Of a stretch of 64,000 nt of DNA, positions 14,160 to 23,412 are shown in pieces. The translations under genes were made by a program, and so were the position numbers. Each line of letters starts with the position of its first letter. Position 1 is the first letter of the stretch. Origin of the DNA: Candidatus Contendibacter sp. (GTDB lineage Bacteria; Pseudomonadota; Gammaproteobacteria; Competibacterales; Competibacteraceae); NCBI GenBank assembly GCA_029624765.1, contig JARSSO010000055.1, forward strand, positions 87,177 through 151,176. Reading direction: 5' to 3'. The notes below the pieces were generated by a model. That model made no database searches and was not told where the DNA came from. It was given only the letters and a program-made list of their open reading frames with translations.

Positions 14160-14717
14160 ATGACCGCGACCGCTCGCAAATTCGCCACCTACGAAGATTT
14201 GTTCGATCTGCCCGAGAACCTGGTGGGCGAGATCATTCACGGTCAACTGATCACCCATCCGCGCCCGGCATCCCGCCATGCCGCCGCGAGTACAGGCGTG
14301 AGTGGGCAAATCTATAACCCGTTCCACCAGGGGCGCGGCGGTCCCGGGGGCTGGCGAATTTTGTTCGAGCCCGAATTGCACCTCGGCCCGCATATCCTGG
14401 TGCCCGACCTGGCCGGCTGGCGGCGGGAGCGGATGCCGGAGTTGCCTGACGTGGCCTACTTTACCTTGCCGCCCGACTGGGTGTGCGAAGTGCTGTCGCC
14501 GGGCACGATGCGCGTGGATCGGGCCGGGAAGATGCCGATTTACGCCGCGCAAGGGATTCCGTTTTTGTGGCTGATCGATCCCACGCCGCGCACGCTGGAA
14601 GTCTTCGTGCTGCGCGACGGACATTGGTCGCTGGAGTACGTTTACCAGGAAGACGACGAAGTCCGCGCCGTTCCGTTCGACGCCATCGCGTTTCCGCTGG
14701 GGGCGTTGTGGACATGA
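14160..14717 (+). CDS. Uma2-family (DUF820) PD-(D/E)XK nuclease-fold protein, copy 1
   Basis: 185 residues from the ATG at 14160 (CGGAG ribosome site). The Uma2 pattern is complete: 'VGEIIHGQLI', 'ILVPDLAGWRRERM' with the acidic residue, 'CEVLSPGTMRVDRAGKMPIYAAQGI' (E-x-LSP...D...K...Y) and 'LWLIDP'. The family has a restriction-endonuclease-like fold, but its biological role is unknown; it is often found in multiple copies. The next gene is a close paralogue (the first ~35 residues differ at only three positions), showing a recent tandem duplication. Confidence 0.8.
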   Translation: MTATARKFATYEDLFDLPENLVGEIIHGQLITHPRPASRHAAASTGVSGQIYNPFHQGRGGPGGWRILFEPELHLGPHILVPDLAGWRRERMPELPDVAYFTLPPDWVCEVLSPGTMRVDRAGKMPIYAAQGIPFLWLIDPTPRTLEVFVLRDGHWSLEYVYQEDDEVRAVPFDAIAFPLGALWT

Positions 14718-14753
14718 GAGTCCACGTGAACTTGCTTGATCCACGAGGTCCCC

Positions 14754-15311
14754 ATGACCGCGACCGCTGGTAAATTCGCCACCTACGAAGACTTGTTCGA
14801 TCTGCCCGACAATGTGGTGGGCGAGATCATTCACGGTCAATTGATCACCCATCCCCGACCCGCGCCGAAACATGCGGTAGCCAGTTCCGCCATTGGCGAT
14901 GAACTCATCAGCCCATTTCACAAGGGACGCGGCGGCCCTGGCGGCTGGTGGATTTTATTTGAACCCGAACTGCATCTTGGCCCACACATTCTGGTGCCCG
15001 AACTGGCCGGCTGGCGGCGGGAACGGATGCCGGACATGCCGGACATCGCCTATTTCACCTTGCCGCCTGACTGGGTCTGCGAAGTGTTGTCGCCCGGCAC
15101 GGCGCGGGGAGATCGGGCCGATAAAATGCCGATTTACGCCGCGCGGGAGATTCCGTTTTTGTGGCTGGTCGATCCCGTGCTGCGTACCTTGGAAGTATTT
15201 ATGCTGCACGAGGGGCACTGGTTGCTGGAGTGCGTATATAAGGAAGATGAGCAAGTCAGCGCGGCGCCCTTCAACGCGATCTCGTTCCCGCTGGCGGATT
15301 TATGGTGCTGA
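14754..15311 (+). CDS. Uma2-family (DUF820) PD-(D/E)XK nuclease-fold protein, copy 2
   Basis: 185 residues, same length as the upstream paralogue, with CGAGG ribosome site before the ATG. The core motifs are kept: 'ILVPELAGWRRERM' (Asp to Glu change), 'CEVLSPGTARGDRADKMPIYAAREI' and 'LWLVDP'. Most differences lie in the residue ~45-60 loop and the C-terminal 50 residues. The two copies are separated by 36 bp, so they may be cotranscribed. A role is not known; the pair could form a heteromer or be functionally redundant. Confidence 0.8.
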   Translation: MTATAGKFATYEDLFDLPDNVVGEIIHGQLITHPRPAPKHAVASSAIGDELISPFHKGRGGPGGWWILFEPELHLGPHILVPELAGWRRERMPDMPDIAYFTLPPDWVCEVLSPGTARGDRADKMPIYAAREIPFLWLVDPVLRTLEVFMLHEGHWLLECVYKEDEQVSAAPFNAISFPLADLWC

Positions 15312-15338
15312 ACCACCAGCGATCAGGATGCGCCCGCC

Positions 15339-16048
<710 letters not shown>

Positions 16049-16052
<4 letters not shown>

Positions 16053-16912
16053 GCGCCGAGATCGAGGCCGCGGTCGAACCGGCGCGGGTCGAAGCCGATC
16101 CAGCGCACCGCCGCGCCGTGCTGATGCTGCTGGCGACGGCGATCCTGTGGAGCCTTGGCGGGTTGCTGATCAAATGGGTGGACTGGAATCCGGCCGCCAT
16201 CGCCGGGATGCGCAGTTTGATCGGCGCGGCGGTGATCGCGCTGATCTTCCACAGGGAGTTGCGATTCACCGGTTCGTTCGAGCAGATCGGCGCGGCGGTA
16301 GCCTACGCTGGCACCGTGGTGCTGTTCGTGGTCGCCAACAAGCTGACCACGGCGGCGAACGCCATTCTGCTGCAATACACCGCGCCGGTGTACGTCGCCC
16401 TGTTCAGCCCCTGGTTTCTGGGCGAGCGGGCGCGGCGCAACGACTGGCTGAGCCTGGCGGTGATCCTGCTGGGGATGTTACTGTTCTTCGGGGACAGGCT
16501 CAGCCTGGAAGGCTATCTCGGCAACGGCGTGGCGCTGGCCAGCGGGTTCTGCTTCGGCTGGCTGACCCTGTTCCTGCGCCGCCACCGGGAGGAATCGGCG
16601 ATTTCGGCGTTGGTGCTGGGCAATCTGCTGGCTGGCCTGATCGGATTGCCGTTCATGTTTCAGTCCATGCCGGACGCGACCGGTTGGGTTGGCTTGTTGC
16701 TATTGGGCGTGGTGCAACTCGGTCTACCCTATGTGATGTACGCACTGGCGCTGCGCCATGTTCGCGCCGTGGAAGGGATTTTGTTGCCGATGATCGAGCC
16801 GGTGCTCAATCCGCTGTGGGTATTCCTGCTGCTGGGGGAAGCACCGGGGCCGCTGGCGTTGCTGGGCGGGGCGGTCATCCTGGGCGCGGTGGTGTTTCGG
16901 GCGCTGCGGTAG
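16049..16912 (+). CDS. EamA-type drug/metabolite transporter
   Basis: 287 residues, start overlapping the livF stop as ATGA. Ten hydrophobic segments arranged as two EamA repeats: 'AILWSLGGLLIKWV' opens the first, 'NAILLQYTAPVYVALF' ends it, and 'VEGILLPMIEPVLNPLWVFLLLGE' is the corresponding motif of the second. Such inner-membrane permeases export amino acids, metabolites or drugs. Translational coupling to an orphan LivF-type ATPase is unusual since EamA carriers are secondary transporters; a shared amino acid substrate is possible but not shown. Confidence 0.85.
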
Positions 16913-16937
16913 CAGGATCAGAGATGATTCAAATGAT

Positions 16938-17300
16938 TTAGGGAGGCGGCAAGGCCCGCATCCGCAGGCGATTTTCCTCGACGACCGAAAAATGGCCCGC
17001 CCAATCATCGCGGGATTGTAAAACGGTCTTGATGAGACGGGCCGCGACGCGGGGCGAGGGTAGCGAAATGCGAAACAACACAATGCCGCAGGCGGCAGGT
17101 AATCCGCAGCGATAGGCAAGATCACCGAAGTCCTTGTCGAAGGTCAGCAATATCCGTTGTTCGACAACCGCCCGGGTTAGTACTTCAGGGTCGGTGCTGC
17201 CGGGGGAATCGGTGCGAATCCACGCAATATCATGACCTGCTTCGCGCAATGCGGTGACCGCATCGCCAAGGAAGTTTTCGTCGGCCAGAAATCGCGCCAT
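16938..17300 (-). CDS. DUF5615 PIN-like toxin of a DUF433/DUF5615 module
   Basis: 120 residues. 'FLADENFLGDAVTALREAGHDIAWI' (first acidic residues), 'DPEVLTRAVVEQRILLTFDKDFGDLAY' and 'GIVLFRI' are the hallmarks of DUF5615, a compact PIN-like nuclease family. The DUF433 partner is directly upstream, 1 bp away, in the usual order antitoxin then toxin. It is predicted to be an RNase toxin; activity of the family is largely inferred from fold and context. It converges on the EamA gene with a 25-bp gap. Confidence 0.8.
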   Translation of the reverse strand: MARFLADENFLGDAVTALREAGHDIAWIRTDSPGSTDPEVLTRAVVEQRILLTFDKDFGDLAYRCGLPAACGIVLFRISLPSPRVAARLIKTVLQSRDDWAGHFSVVEENRLRMRALPPP

Positions 17301-17301
17301 G

Positions 17302-17541
17302 TCAGGCAGCTATCGAAGGTAGGGGAAATACCCGTTCCGCATGCAGAAGGGCGCTGGCGTACCCCAAACAGGCTATGATGTCTTCGTGCGCCAGCCCCGG
17401 ATAATTGCGCAAAATATCCTCCTCGGACCAACCCTGAGCCAATAGGTCGATAATAAACTCTACCGCGAGCCGGCTGCCCCTGATCACCGGTTTGCCCAGC
17501 ATGATGTCAGGATTAAGTACGATACGATCATTCCAGTTCAT
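17302..17541 (-). CDS. DUF433 antitoxin-like protein
   Basis: 79 residues from the ATG at 17541. 'RIVLNPDIMLGKPVIRGSRLAVEFIIDLLAQGWSEEDILRNYPGL' is the full DUF433 signature, a winged HTH-like domain, followed by a short helix 'EDIIACLGYASALLHAERVF'. It is the presumed antitoxin and autorepressor for the downstream DUF5615 protein. The gene lies divergent to purB with 94 bp between them that must hold both promoters. Confidence 0.8.
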   Translation of the reverse strand: MNWNDRIVLNPDIMLGKPVIRGSRLAVEFIIDLLAQGWSEEDILRNYPGLAHEDIIACLGYASALLHAERVFPLPSIAA

Positions 17542-17635
17542 TTCATGTTCCGATTGATTCAATCCGTGCAACCTAGCATTTCAAGCAGCGCCAGCCAAGT
17601 TTCTCGATGTTTCCAATTGCCTTTCAGGATTCCTC

Positions 17636-19006
17636 ATGGACCTCACCGCTCTAACCGCCATTTCTCCCATCGATGGCCGTTACGCCGACAAGACCGCCGA
17701 GCTGCGGCCGCTCTTCAGCGAGTATGGCCTGATTCGTCACCGGGTATTGGTCGAGGCGCGCTGGCTGCAAGCGCTGGCTCGCCATCCCGGCATCCCGGAA
17801 GCGCCGCCCTTGAGCGAACCCGCCATTGGCTTTCTTGAGGAATTGGCCGGGAATTTCACTCCCGCCGACGCCCAGCGGGTCAAGGACATCGAGCGCGTCA
17901 CCAACCACGACGTGAAGGCGGTGGAATATCTGCTCAAGGAAAAGATCGCCGGCAACGCCGAACTGGAGGCGGTTGGCGAGTTCATCCATTTCGCCTGCAC
18001 CTCGGAGGATATCAACAACCTGGCCTATGCGCTGATGTTGCGCGAGGCGCGAACCGGGGTATTGCTGCCGAAGCTGGACGCGATGATCGACGCCATCACC
18101 CGCCTGGCGCACCGGTACGCCGACCAGCCGATGCTGGCCCGCACCCACGGCCAGCCGGCCTCGCCGACCACGCTCGGCAAGGAGATGGCGAACGTGGCCT
18201 ATCGGCTGAAGCGGCAACGGGCGCAACTGGCGACGACGCCGCTACTGGGCAAGATCAACGGCGCGGTGGGTAATTACAACGCGCATCTGGCCGCCTATCC
18301 GGAACTGGACTGGGAGGGCTTCGCCCGCCGCTTCGTCACCGAGGACCTGGGACTGGACTGGAATCCCTACACCATCCAGATCGAGCCACACGACTACATG
18401 GCGGAGTTCTTCCACGCGGTGATGCGCGCCAACACCGTGTTGCTGGATTTCTGCCGCGATGCGTGGAGCTATATCGCCATCGGCTATTTCCGCCAGAAGA
18501 CCGTGGCCGGCGAGGTCGGCTCCTCGACCATGCCGCACAAGGTCAATCCCATCGATTTCGAGAACGCCGAAGGCAATCTGGGCGTGGCCAACGCCCTGCT
18601 CGATCATCTCGCCGCCAAGTTGCCGGTCTCGCGCTGGCAGCGGGACTTGACCGACTCGACCGTGCTGCGCGCCTTGGGGGTCGGCTTGGCCCACTCGCTG
18701 GTCGCGTACCAGTCCTGCCTGAAAGGCATCGGCAAGCTGGAGGTGAACGCACCGGCGCTGGCCGCCGATCTGGACGACAACTGGGAGGTATTGGCCGAAC
18801 CGATCCAGACGGTGATGCGCCGTTACGGCATCGAGCAGCCCTACGAGCAACTGAAGGCGTTGACGCGCGGTCACCGGGTGGAGCGCGAAACCTTGCGCGC
18901 TTTCGTCGCCGATCTGGCCATCCCCGAGGAAGCGAAACGACGGTTGCTGGCCCTGACGCCCGCGACCTACGCCGGTAACGCCGCCGCGCAGGCGCGCAAA
19001 CTGTAG
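17636..19006 (+). CDS. purB: adenylosuccinate lyase
   Basis: 456 residues, full length for the gammaproteobacterial type. It has 'SPIDGRYADKTAELRPLFSEYGLIRHRVLVE' at the N-terminus, 'HFACTSEDINNLAYA' and 'ARTHGQPASPTTLGKE', and the fumarase/ASL signature 'GSSTMPHKVNPIDFENAEG' (~297-315) with the catalytic serine loop. The enzyme removes fumarate from SAICAR and from adenylosuccinate in purine synthesis. Start 17636 gives the canonical N-terminus. Confidence 0.95.
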   Translation: MDLTALTAISPIDGRYADKTAELRPLFSEYGLIRHRVLVEARWLQALARHPGIPEAPPLSEPAIGFLEELAGNFTPADAQRVKDIERVTNHDVKAVEYLLKEKIAGNAELEAVGEFIHFACTSEDINNLAYALMLREARTGVLLPKLDAMIDAITRLAHRYADQPMLARTHGQPASPTTLGKEMANVAYRLKRQRAQLATTPLLGKINGAVGNYNAHLAAYPELDWEGFARRFVTEDLGLDWNPYTIQIEPHDYMAEFFHAVMRANTVLLDFCRDAWSYIAIGYFRQKTVAGEVGSSTMPHKVNPIDFENAEGNLGVANALLDHLAAKLPVSRWQRDLTDSTVLRALGVGLAHSLVAYQSCLKGIGKLEVNAPALAADLDDNWEVLAEPIQTVMRRYGIEQPYEQLKALTRGHRVERETLRAFVADLAIPEEAKRRLLALTPATYAGNAAAQARKL

Positions 19007-19100
19007 AAGGGCCATGTGGTCGCGCCTGTTAGGCGGGTGCATCCTGGTCTTTAATTGATCGGTGACGGCAACGATTTTCCCAAGTAGCGAGGTGGCGGTG

Positions 19101-19607
19101 ATGGCGAACCCTGACGAACCTTCCCTGATTCCACTGGCTGGGCTGGACGATGGCCGGCGTGCTTTCCTGGAACTGCTCGATGGCATGCGGCGCACGCTCC
19201 ATCTGTACACGCCGTTGATGCGCCCCGAGTTGTACAACGATGTCGACGTGCTTGCCGCCATTCGCAACCGGGTGGTGAGCCAGCCCAAGATTCGCTTTCA
19301 TCTGCTGTTGCCGCCGGCCCGCGAGTGGCGCAGCGACTGTCCGGGACTGGTGCGGCTGACCGAGCGGCTGACCACCGCCCTGATCCTGCGCACCCCGACC
19401 CGGGAGGAAGCGCCGGATCGGCCCGAACTGGGTCAGGCGTTCGCCATCGCCGACGAACGGGCGTTGCTACGGTTCAGCGACCCGCGCCGGTTGGTTGGTG
19501 GGTACGAGCCTCAGCCCAGCGAGCGGATGAAGGAACTGCGGGAGTTGTTCCGGGCGCTTTGGGAACGGGCGCAGCCCGACCCCGACCTGCGCCGGCTGGG
19601 GATTTAG
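19101..19607 (+). CDS. hypothetical protein, DUF7931/PLD-like fold
   Basis: 168 residues. Sequence 'RRTLHLYTPLMRPELYNDVDVLAAIRNRVVSQPKIRFHLLLPP' followed by 'LVRLTERLTTALILRTP' resembles the DUF7931 family, which has a phospholipase-D-like alpha/beta fold but no HKD catalytic motif here. The C-terminal 'FAIADERALLRFSDPRRLVGGYEP' strand-turn-strand fits that fold. The purine-rich GAGGTGGCGG precedes the ATG at 19101. It ends 4 bp inside the convergent nudF gene. Function unknown; family assignment from memory of pattern only. Confidence 0.55.
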   Translation: MANPDEPSLIPLAGLDDGRRAFLELLDGMRRTLHLYTPLMRPELYNDVDVLAAIRNRVVSQPKIRFHLLLPPAREWRSDCPGLVRLTERLTTALILRTPTREEAPDRPELGQAFAIADERALLRFSDPRRLVGGYEPQPSERMKELRELFRALWERAQPDPDLRRLGI

Positions 19608-20218
19608 CCCGGCGCGACGCGCCAGCGTTCCAGCAATTTTGACCGGTTCAACTCCAGCCATTGCAGGGCGATGATCGGCGCGGCGGAATTGATTCGGCCG
19701 GAATCCAGCAACGCCAGCGCCTCGGTCCGGGGGACCACGAGCACCCGGATGTCCTCATGTTCGGCGGCGACGCCGCGCACGCCGCTGACGACGGTGCTGG
19801 CATCGATCCGCCCGCAGAACAGGGTGATGCTTTCCGAGGTGCCACCCGGACTGACCAGATAGTGGTGGATTGGCACGAGATCGAGCAGTTCGCAGCCGGC
19901 TTCCTCGACGGTTTCCCGCCGAGCCACGTCCTCGGTGGTTTCGCCGGGGTGGTCGATGATCCCGGCGACGATTTCCAGCAGCCAGGGGCCACCGGGAAAC
20001 GCCAGCGCGCCCACTCGAAATTGTTCCAGTAAAACCAACTGGTCGCGTTCGGGGTCATAGAGCAGGACAGCGACCGCGTGGCCACGCTCCAGGCACTCGC
20101 GGATCATCTCCGAACTCCAGCCGCCCGCGAACAATTCGTGCCGCAGCCGGTACTTTTCCAGACGAAAGAAACCGCGATAGCCGCTGGACTGATCAAGAAC
20201 TTCAAACCGATGATTCAT
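19604..20218 (-). CDS. nudF: ADP-ribose pyrophosphatase (Nudix)
   Basis: 204 residues. The Nudix box 'GIIDHPGETTEDVARRETVEEAGC' provides the REVXEE-type glutamates ('RETVEEAG') with one extra residue before the first Glu, common in this branch. 'LLEQFRVGAL' and 'WLLEIVAGIID' upstream, and 'YLVSPGGTSESITLFCGRID' downstream are NudF/TrgB markers. It hydrolyses ADP-ribose to AMP and ribose-5-phosphate, Mg2+-dependent, in the cytoplasm. It converges on the DUF7931-like gene and diverges from the lipoprotein gene. Confidence 0.9.
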   Translation of the reverse strand: MNHRFEVLDQSSGYRGFFRLEKYRLRHELFAGGWSSEMIRECLERGHAVAVLLYDPERDQLVLLEQFRVGALAFPGGPWLLEIVAGIIDHPGETTEDVARRETVEEAGCELLDLVPIHHYLVSPGGTSESITLFCGRIDASTVVSGVRGVAAEHEDIRVLVVPRTEALALLDSGRINSAAPIIALQWLELNRSKLLERWRVAPG

Positions 20219-20238
20219 GAGCGAAAGATCTCGCGCGG

Positions 20239-20793
20239 GTGAGAATGATGGATAGATCGAACGCCGATTGTAATCCAGGCGGGCGAGGGCCGTGGAAACC
20301 GCCGTTGTCCACGGCGATCCGCAACCGCTCGCGGCCGCCGACCTGGGCGGCGGTAGTCTTGACGTTGCTGCTGATCGCCTGCTCGCGCGACGCCACTTCG
20401 CCCGAGACTCAAATCCGGGAACTGGTCGCCCGGGCTCAAATCGCGGCCGAGGCGCGCGACGTGCCGGGCCTGCGCGCGCTGATCACGGACGACTATGCCG
20501 ATGCCCAGGGCAACGACCGCAAAGCGGTCGAAAATATGCTCCGGTTGTACATCCTGCGCAACCAGTCCATCCATCTATTCATCCGGGTTCGCGATATCGT
20601 GTTTTTGGAACCGGAGCGCGCCACGGCGCGCGTGGCGGCGGCGATGGCCGGTCGATCCGTGGTGAGCGCCGGCGAACTGACCGGGATGGACGCCGACCTG
20701 TATCGTTTCGATCTCGAACTGGTTCGGCGCGGTGGAAACTGGCAAGTACAGCGCGCCGCCTGGGAGCCCGCGAGGCTGGACGATTTCCTGTAG
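20239..20793 (+). CDS. putative lipoprotein with NTF2-like fold
   Basis: 184 residues. An unusually long basic start (~30 residues) precedes a hydrophobic segment ending in lipobox 'LLIAC' (cysteine ~45), so the true start may lie further in or use a non-ATG codon. The mature part 'QIRELVARAQIAAEARDVPGLRALITDDYADAQGNDRKAVENMLR' followed by strands resembles NTF2/SnoaL-like domains. Probable periplasmic lipoprotein; ligand unknown. It is divergent from nudF. Confidence 0.6.
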   Translation: MRMMDRSNADCNPGGRGPWKPPLSTAIRNRSRPPTWAAVVLTLLLIACSRDATSPETQIRELVARAQIAAEARDVPGLRALITDDYADAQGNDRKAVENMLRLYILRNQSIHLFIRVRDIVFLEPERATARVAAAMAGRSVVSAGELTGMDADLYRFDLELVRRGGNWQVQRAAWEPARLDDFL

Positions 20794-20908
20794 TCCGATC
20801 CAGGGATGACGAGAATCGTGGCATGGCCATTGCCATGAAATTCAACGCATGTTCAGCGTAATCTAGCGATTGGCGCCCGTCGGGCTTGTTGGGTAAAGGA
20901 GATATTGA

Positions 20909-22915
20909 ATGAAATCGAGGCTTTTGAAATATGCGCTTCTCCTGCTGGGGTTGGTCAGTCTGCCGCTGCGGGTGGGTTTTGGCGGCGACGATTCGGCCTT
21001 TTCCTTGAAGATCGACGCGGCGCCCGAGATGTTCGATGCGGTAGTCGAGACCACCGTGGACAGCGACGATGGTGGCAGTCCCAACGCCATCTTCGTTTCC
21101 AACGATACCACGGCGACCGCGCAGCCTCTTCCCAATCCCGTCGTCGTGACGGGCTATGTCAATCGGCCGGGCAGTGGTTCCGAAGGCCGGTCGCGCGCCG
21201 CCGGCGACCTGGTGGACGTATACCAGGTTAGCTTGAAAGGGGGTGACCGGGTCACGTTGACCATCGCCGGCGATGGCGTTCAGGCCGATCTGGACCTGGG
21301 TCTGGCCGATCTGGACGGCAATTTGCTCGATGTCTCGGCCGGTCAAGTTCAAGTGGAGTCGCTGACGGTCAAAGCGGCGGGCGACTATCTGGTGCTGGTG
21401 GGAGCGAATCGGGGCGCGTCCCGCTATGAATTGACCATCGGCCCGGCGCGGGAGCCGGCCGCCGCCAGCTTGCGCTTGAGCGATGCGTTCGCCGTTGGCC
21501 AGGCCATCGTGCGTTTCCCGGAGCAACGCGCTGAGGCTCAAAGCGGGCTGCGGGCGCAAGCGCGGACGCTGGGCGGATTCGCGGGCCGGGAGCATGAAAC
21601 CCAGCAGCGGAACATGCTGTTCGATTTGGTGGGATTGAAGCAAATGGCGACCTATCGGGCGTTGGCCAGCGCCGAATCATCCCCGTTCCCCGGCGGGTTT
21701 CAACCCGCCGATTCGGCCAGCCGGGACAAGCTTAAGACGCTGTATCAGGTCAAGGCGATGCGTCTGGACCCGGAGGTGGCCGCCGCCGAACTCAACTACA
21801 TTTACAAGCCCTTGTTCGTCCCCAACGATTCGCTTTACCAATACCAGTGGCATTACCCGCAGATCAATTTGCCGCGGGCCTGGGATGTGACCACGGGCGC
21901 CGGCGCGATTGTGGCGGTGATCGATACCGGCGTGGCGCTCGACCATCCTGACTTGCAAGGCCAATTTGTGGCTGGCTACGACTTCATTCAGGACCCGGCC
22001 GTCGCTGGCGATGGCGGTGGCATCGACCCCAATCCCGACGATCCCGGCGACCATTCCGAGGACGACGGGAGCAGTTCCTTCCACGGCACCCATGTCACCG
22101 GCACGGTGGTTGCGGCGACCAATAACGGAGTTGGCGTCGCTGGCGTCGCCTTCGGCGCCAAGGTCATGCCGCTGCGGGCATTGGGGGTCGGCGGCGGCTA
22201 CGATTACGACATCGAACAGGCAATACGCTTTGCCGCCGGACTGGCCAACGATTCGGGCACGGTGCCGCCGCGCCGCGCCGATGTCCTTAGCATGAGCCTC
22301 GGCGGCACGGGGTTTTCGCCGGGTCTTCAGGATGCTTGCAACCAGGCCCGCGCCGCGGGCGTCGTCATCGTCGCGGCGGCTGGAAACGACGGTATCAATG
22401 AGCTGAACTACCCCGCCGCTTTTCCCGGCGTCATCGCGGTTGGCGCCGTGGACATCAACAAGGCCCGGGCGCCGTACTCCAATTTTGGTTCCTGGGTTAG
22501 CGTGGTCGCGCCCGGCGGTAATATGGCGCAGGATGCCAATGGGGATAGCTATCCCGATGGAGTGGTGAGCACGGCGGCCTCGGACAGTAGCGGTACGCGG
22601 GTCAACGGCTACGGGATCGCTGCCGGTACCTCGATGGCGACGCCGCACATGGCGGGGGTGGTGGCGCTGATGAAGGCCGTTGCGCCCAGCCTGACGCCGC
22701 AAAAGGTTACCGATCTGCTGACTAGCGGCGCGCTGACCGATGATCTGGGCGCGCCGGGCAAGGACGATCAGTTTGGCTATGGTCTGATCAACGCCAGCAA
22801 GGCGGTCGCGGCCGCCGCCGCGAGCGGCGGATCGGGTTCGGGGTCGTTCCAGACCATCGATCCCAGCCTGCAAAACTTCGGGATCAACGTTGGCGTCATG
22901 ATCCCGGTCCAATGA
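20909..22915 (+). CDS. secreted subtilisin-family serine protease
   Basis: 668 residues. Signal peptide (1-24), then a ~100-residue beta domain resembling a PPC pre-peptidase module ('DVYQVSLKGGDRVTLTIAG', 'GDYLVLVGANRG'), a spacer, and the S8 catalytic domain with Asp in 'VAVIDTGVALDHPDL' (~337), His in 'FHGTHVTGTVVA' (~393) and Ser in 'AAGTSMATPHMAGVVAL' (~574). All triad residues are present. The C-terminal 40 residues are Ser/Gly-rich. The next gene overlaps its stop (ATGA) and encodes a PrcB-type partner, so the pair probably works together outside the inner membrane. Confidence 0.9.
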   Translation: MKSRLLKYALLLLGLVSLPLRVGFGGDDSAFSLKIDAAPEMFDAVVETTVDSDDGGSPNAIFVSNDTTATAQPLPNPVVVTGYVNRPGSGSEGRSRAAGDLVDVYQVSLKGGDRVTLTIAGDGVQADLDLGLADLDGNLLDVSAGQVQVESLTVKAAGDYLVLVGANRGASRYELTIGPAREPAAASLRLSDAFAVGQAIVRFPEQRAEAQSGLRAQARTLGGFAGREHETQQRNMLFDLVGLKQMATYRALASAESSPFPGGFQPADSASRDKLKTLYQVKAMRLDPEVAAAELNYIYKPLFVPNDSLYQYQWHYPQINLPRAWDVTTGAGAIVAVIDTGVALDHPDLQGQFVAGYDFIQDPAVAGDGGGIDPNPDDPGDHSEDDGSSSFHGTHVTGTVVAATNNGVGVAGVAFGAKVMPLRALGVGGGYDYDIEQAIRFAAGLANDSGTVPPRRADVLSMSLGGTGFSPGLQDACNQARAAGVVIVAAAGNDGINELNYPAAFPGVIAVGAVDINKARAPYSNFGSWVSVVAPGGNMAQDANGDSYPDGVVSTAASDSSGTRVNGYGIAAGTSMATPHMAGVVALMKAVAPSLTPQKVTDLLTSGALTDDLGAPGKDDQFGYGLINASKAVAAAAASGGSGSGSFQTIDPSLQNFGINVGVMIPVQ

Positions 22916-23412
22916 AGCGCGAAGGCTGGATGTGGGCCATGGCGTTGACGATGGTAACAGGGTGCGCCCAGCCGGTCGGCAACGCGGCGGGCGACGCGAC
23001 CTTGTCGATCGCGGCGTTGGCCAGCCAAGGGCAGTGCGGGGCGTTGGACCGTCCCGCCGTCCGCTGGATCGCCCGCTCGCAAGAATGGCGGGAACTGTAC
23101 GCGCGAATCAACAGCCACTGGATGGACCCACCACCCCCGCCGGCGGTGGATTTTCTCCGCGCGGGGGTATTGCTGATCGCGATGGGTCAGCGATCCACGG
23201 CGGGTTACGGGCTGGCCCTGGCCGATGACGTCGCCACCCTGCGCGACGGGGTGGTGACGGTGCGGGTGGACTGGCGCGAGCCGCCGCCCGGTCGCCGGCA
23301 GGCGCAGGTCATGACCAGCCCTTGCTTGTTGGCGACCATGCCGGCGGCGGACTTCACTCGGATTCGGGTGGTGGATCGGGAGGGACGGACGCGGTTGGAG
23401 GGGAATCGCTAG
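22912..23412 (+). CDS. PrcB-type protease-associated protein
   Basis: 166 residues. A signal/lipobox-like start ('MALTMVTGCAQ') precedes a PrcB_C-like domain: 'WRELYARIN', 'VDFLRAGVLLIAMGQRSTAGYGLAL' and 'QVMTSPCLLATMPAADFTRIRVVD'. In Treponema denticola PrcB is needed for stability and activity of the subtilase PrtP; here the gene is translationally coupled to a subtilase, which supports the same role. The 3' end overlaps the convergent mtfA gene by 59 bp. Confidence 0.65.
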   Translation: MKREGWMWAMALTMVTGCAQPVGNAAGDATLSIAALASQGQCGALDRPAVRWIARSQEWRELYARINSHWMDPPPPPAVDFLRAGVLLIAMGQRSTAGYGLALADDVATLRDGVVTVRVDWREPPPGRRQAQVMTSPCLLATMPAADFTRIRVVDREGRTRLEGNR

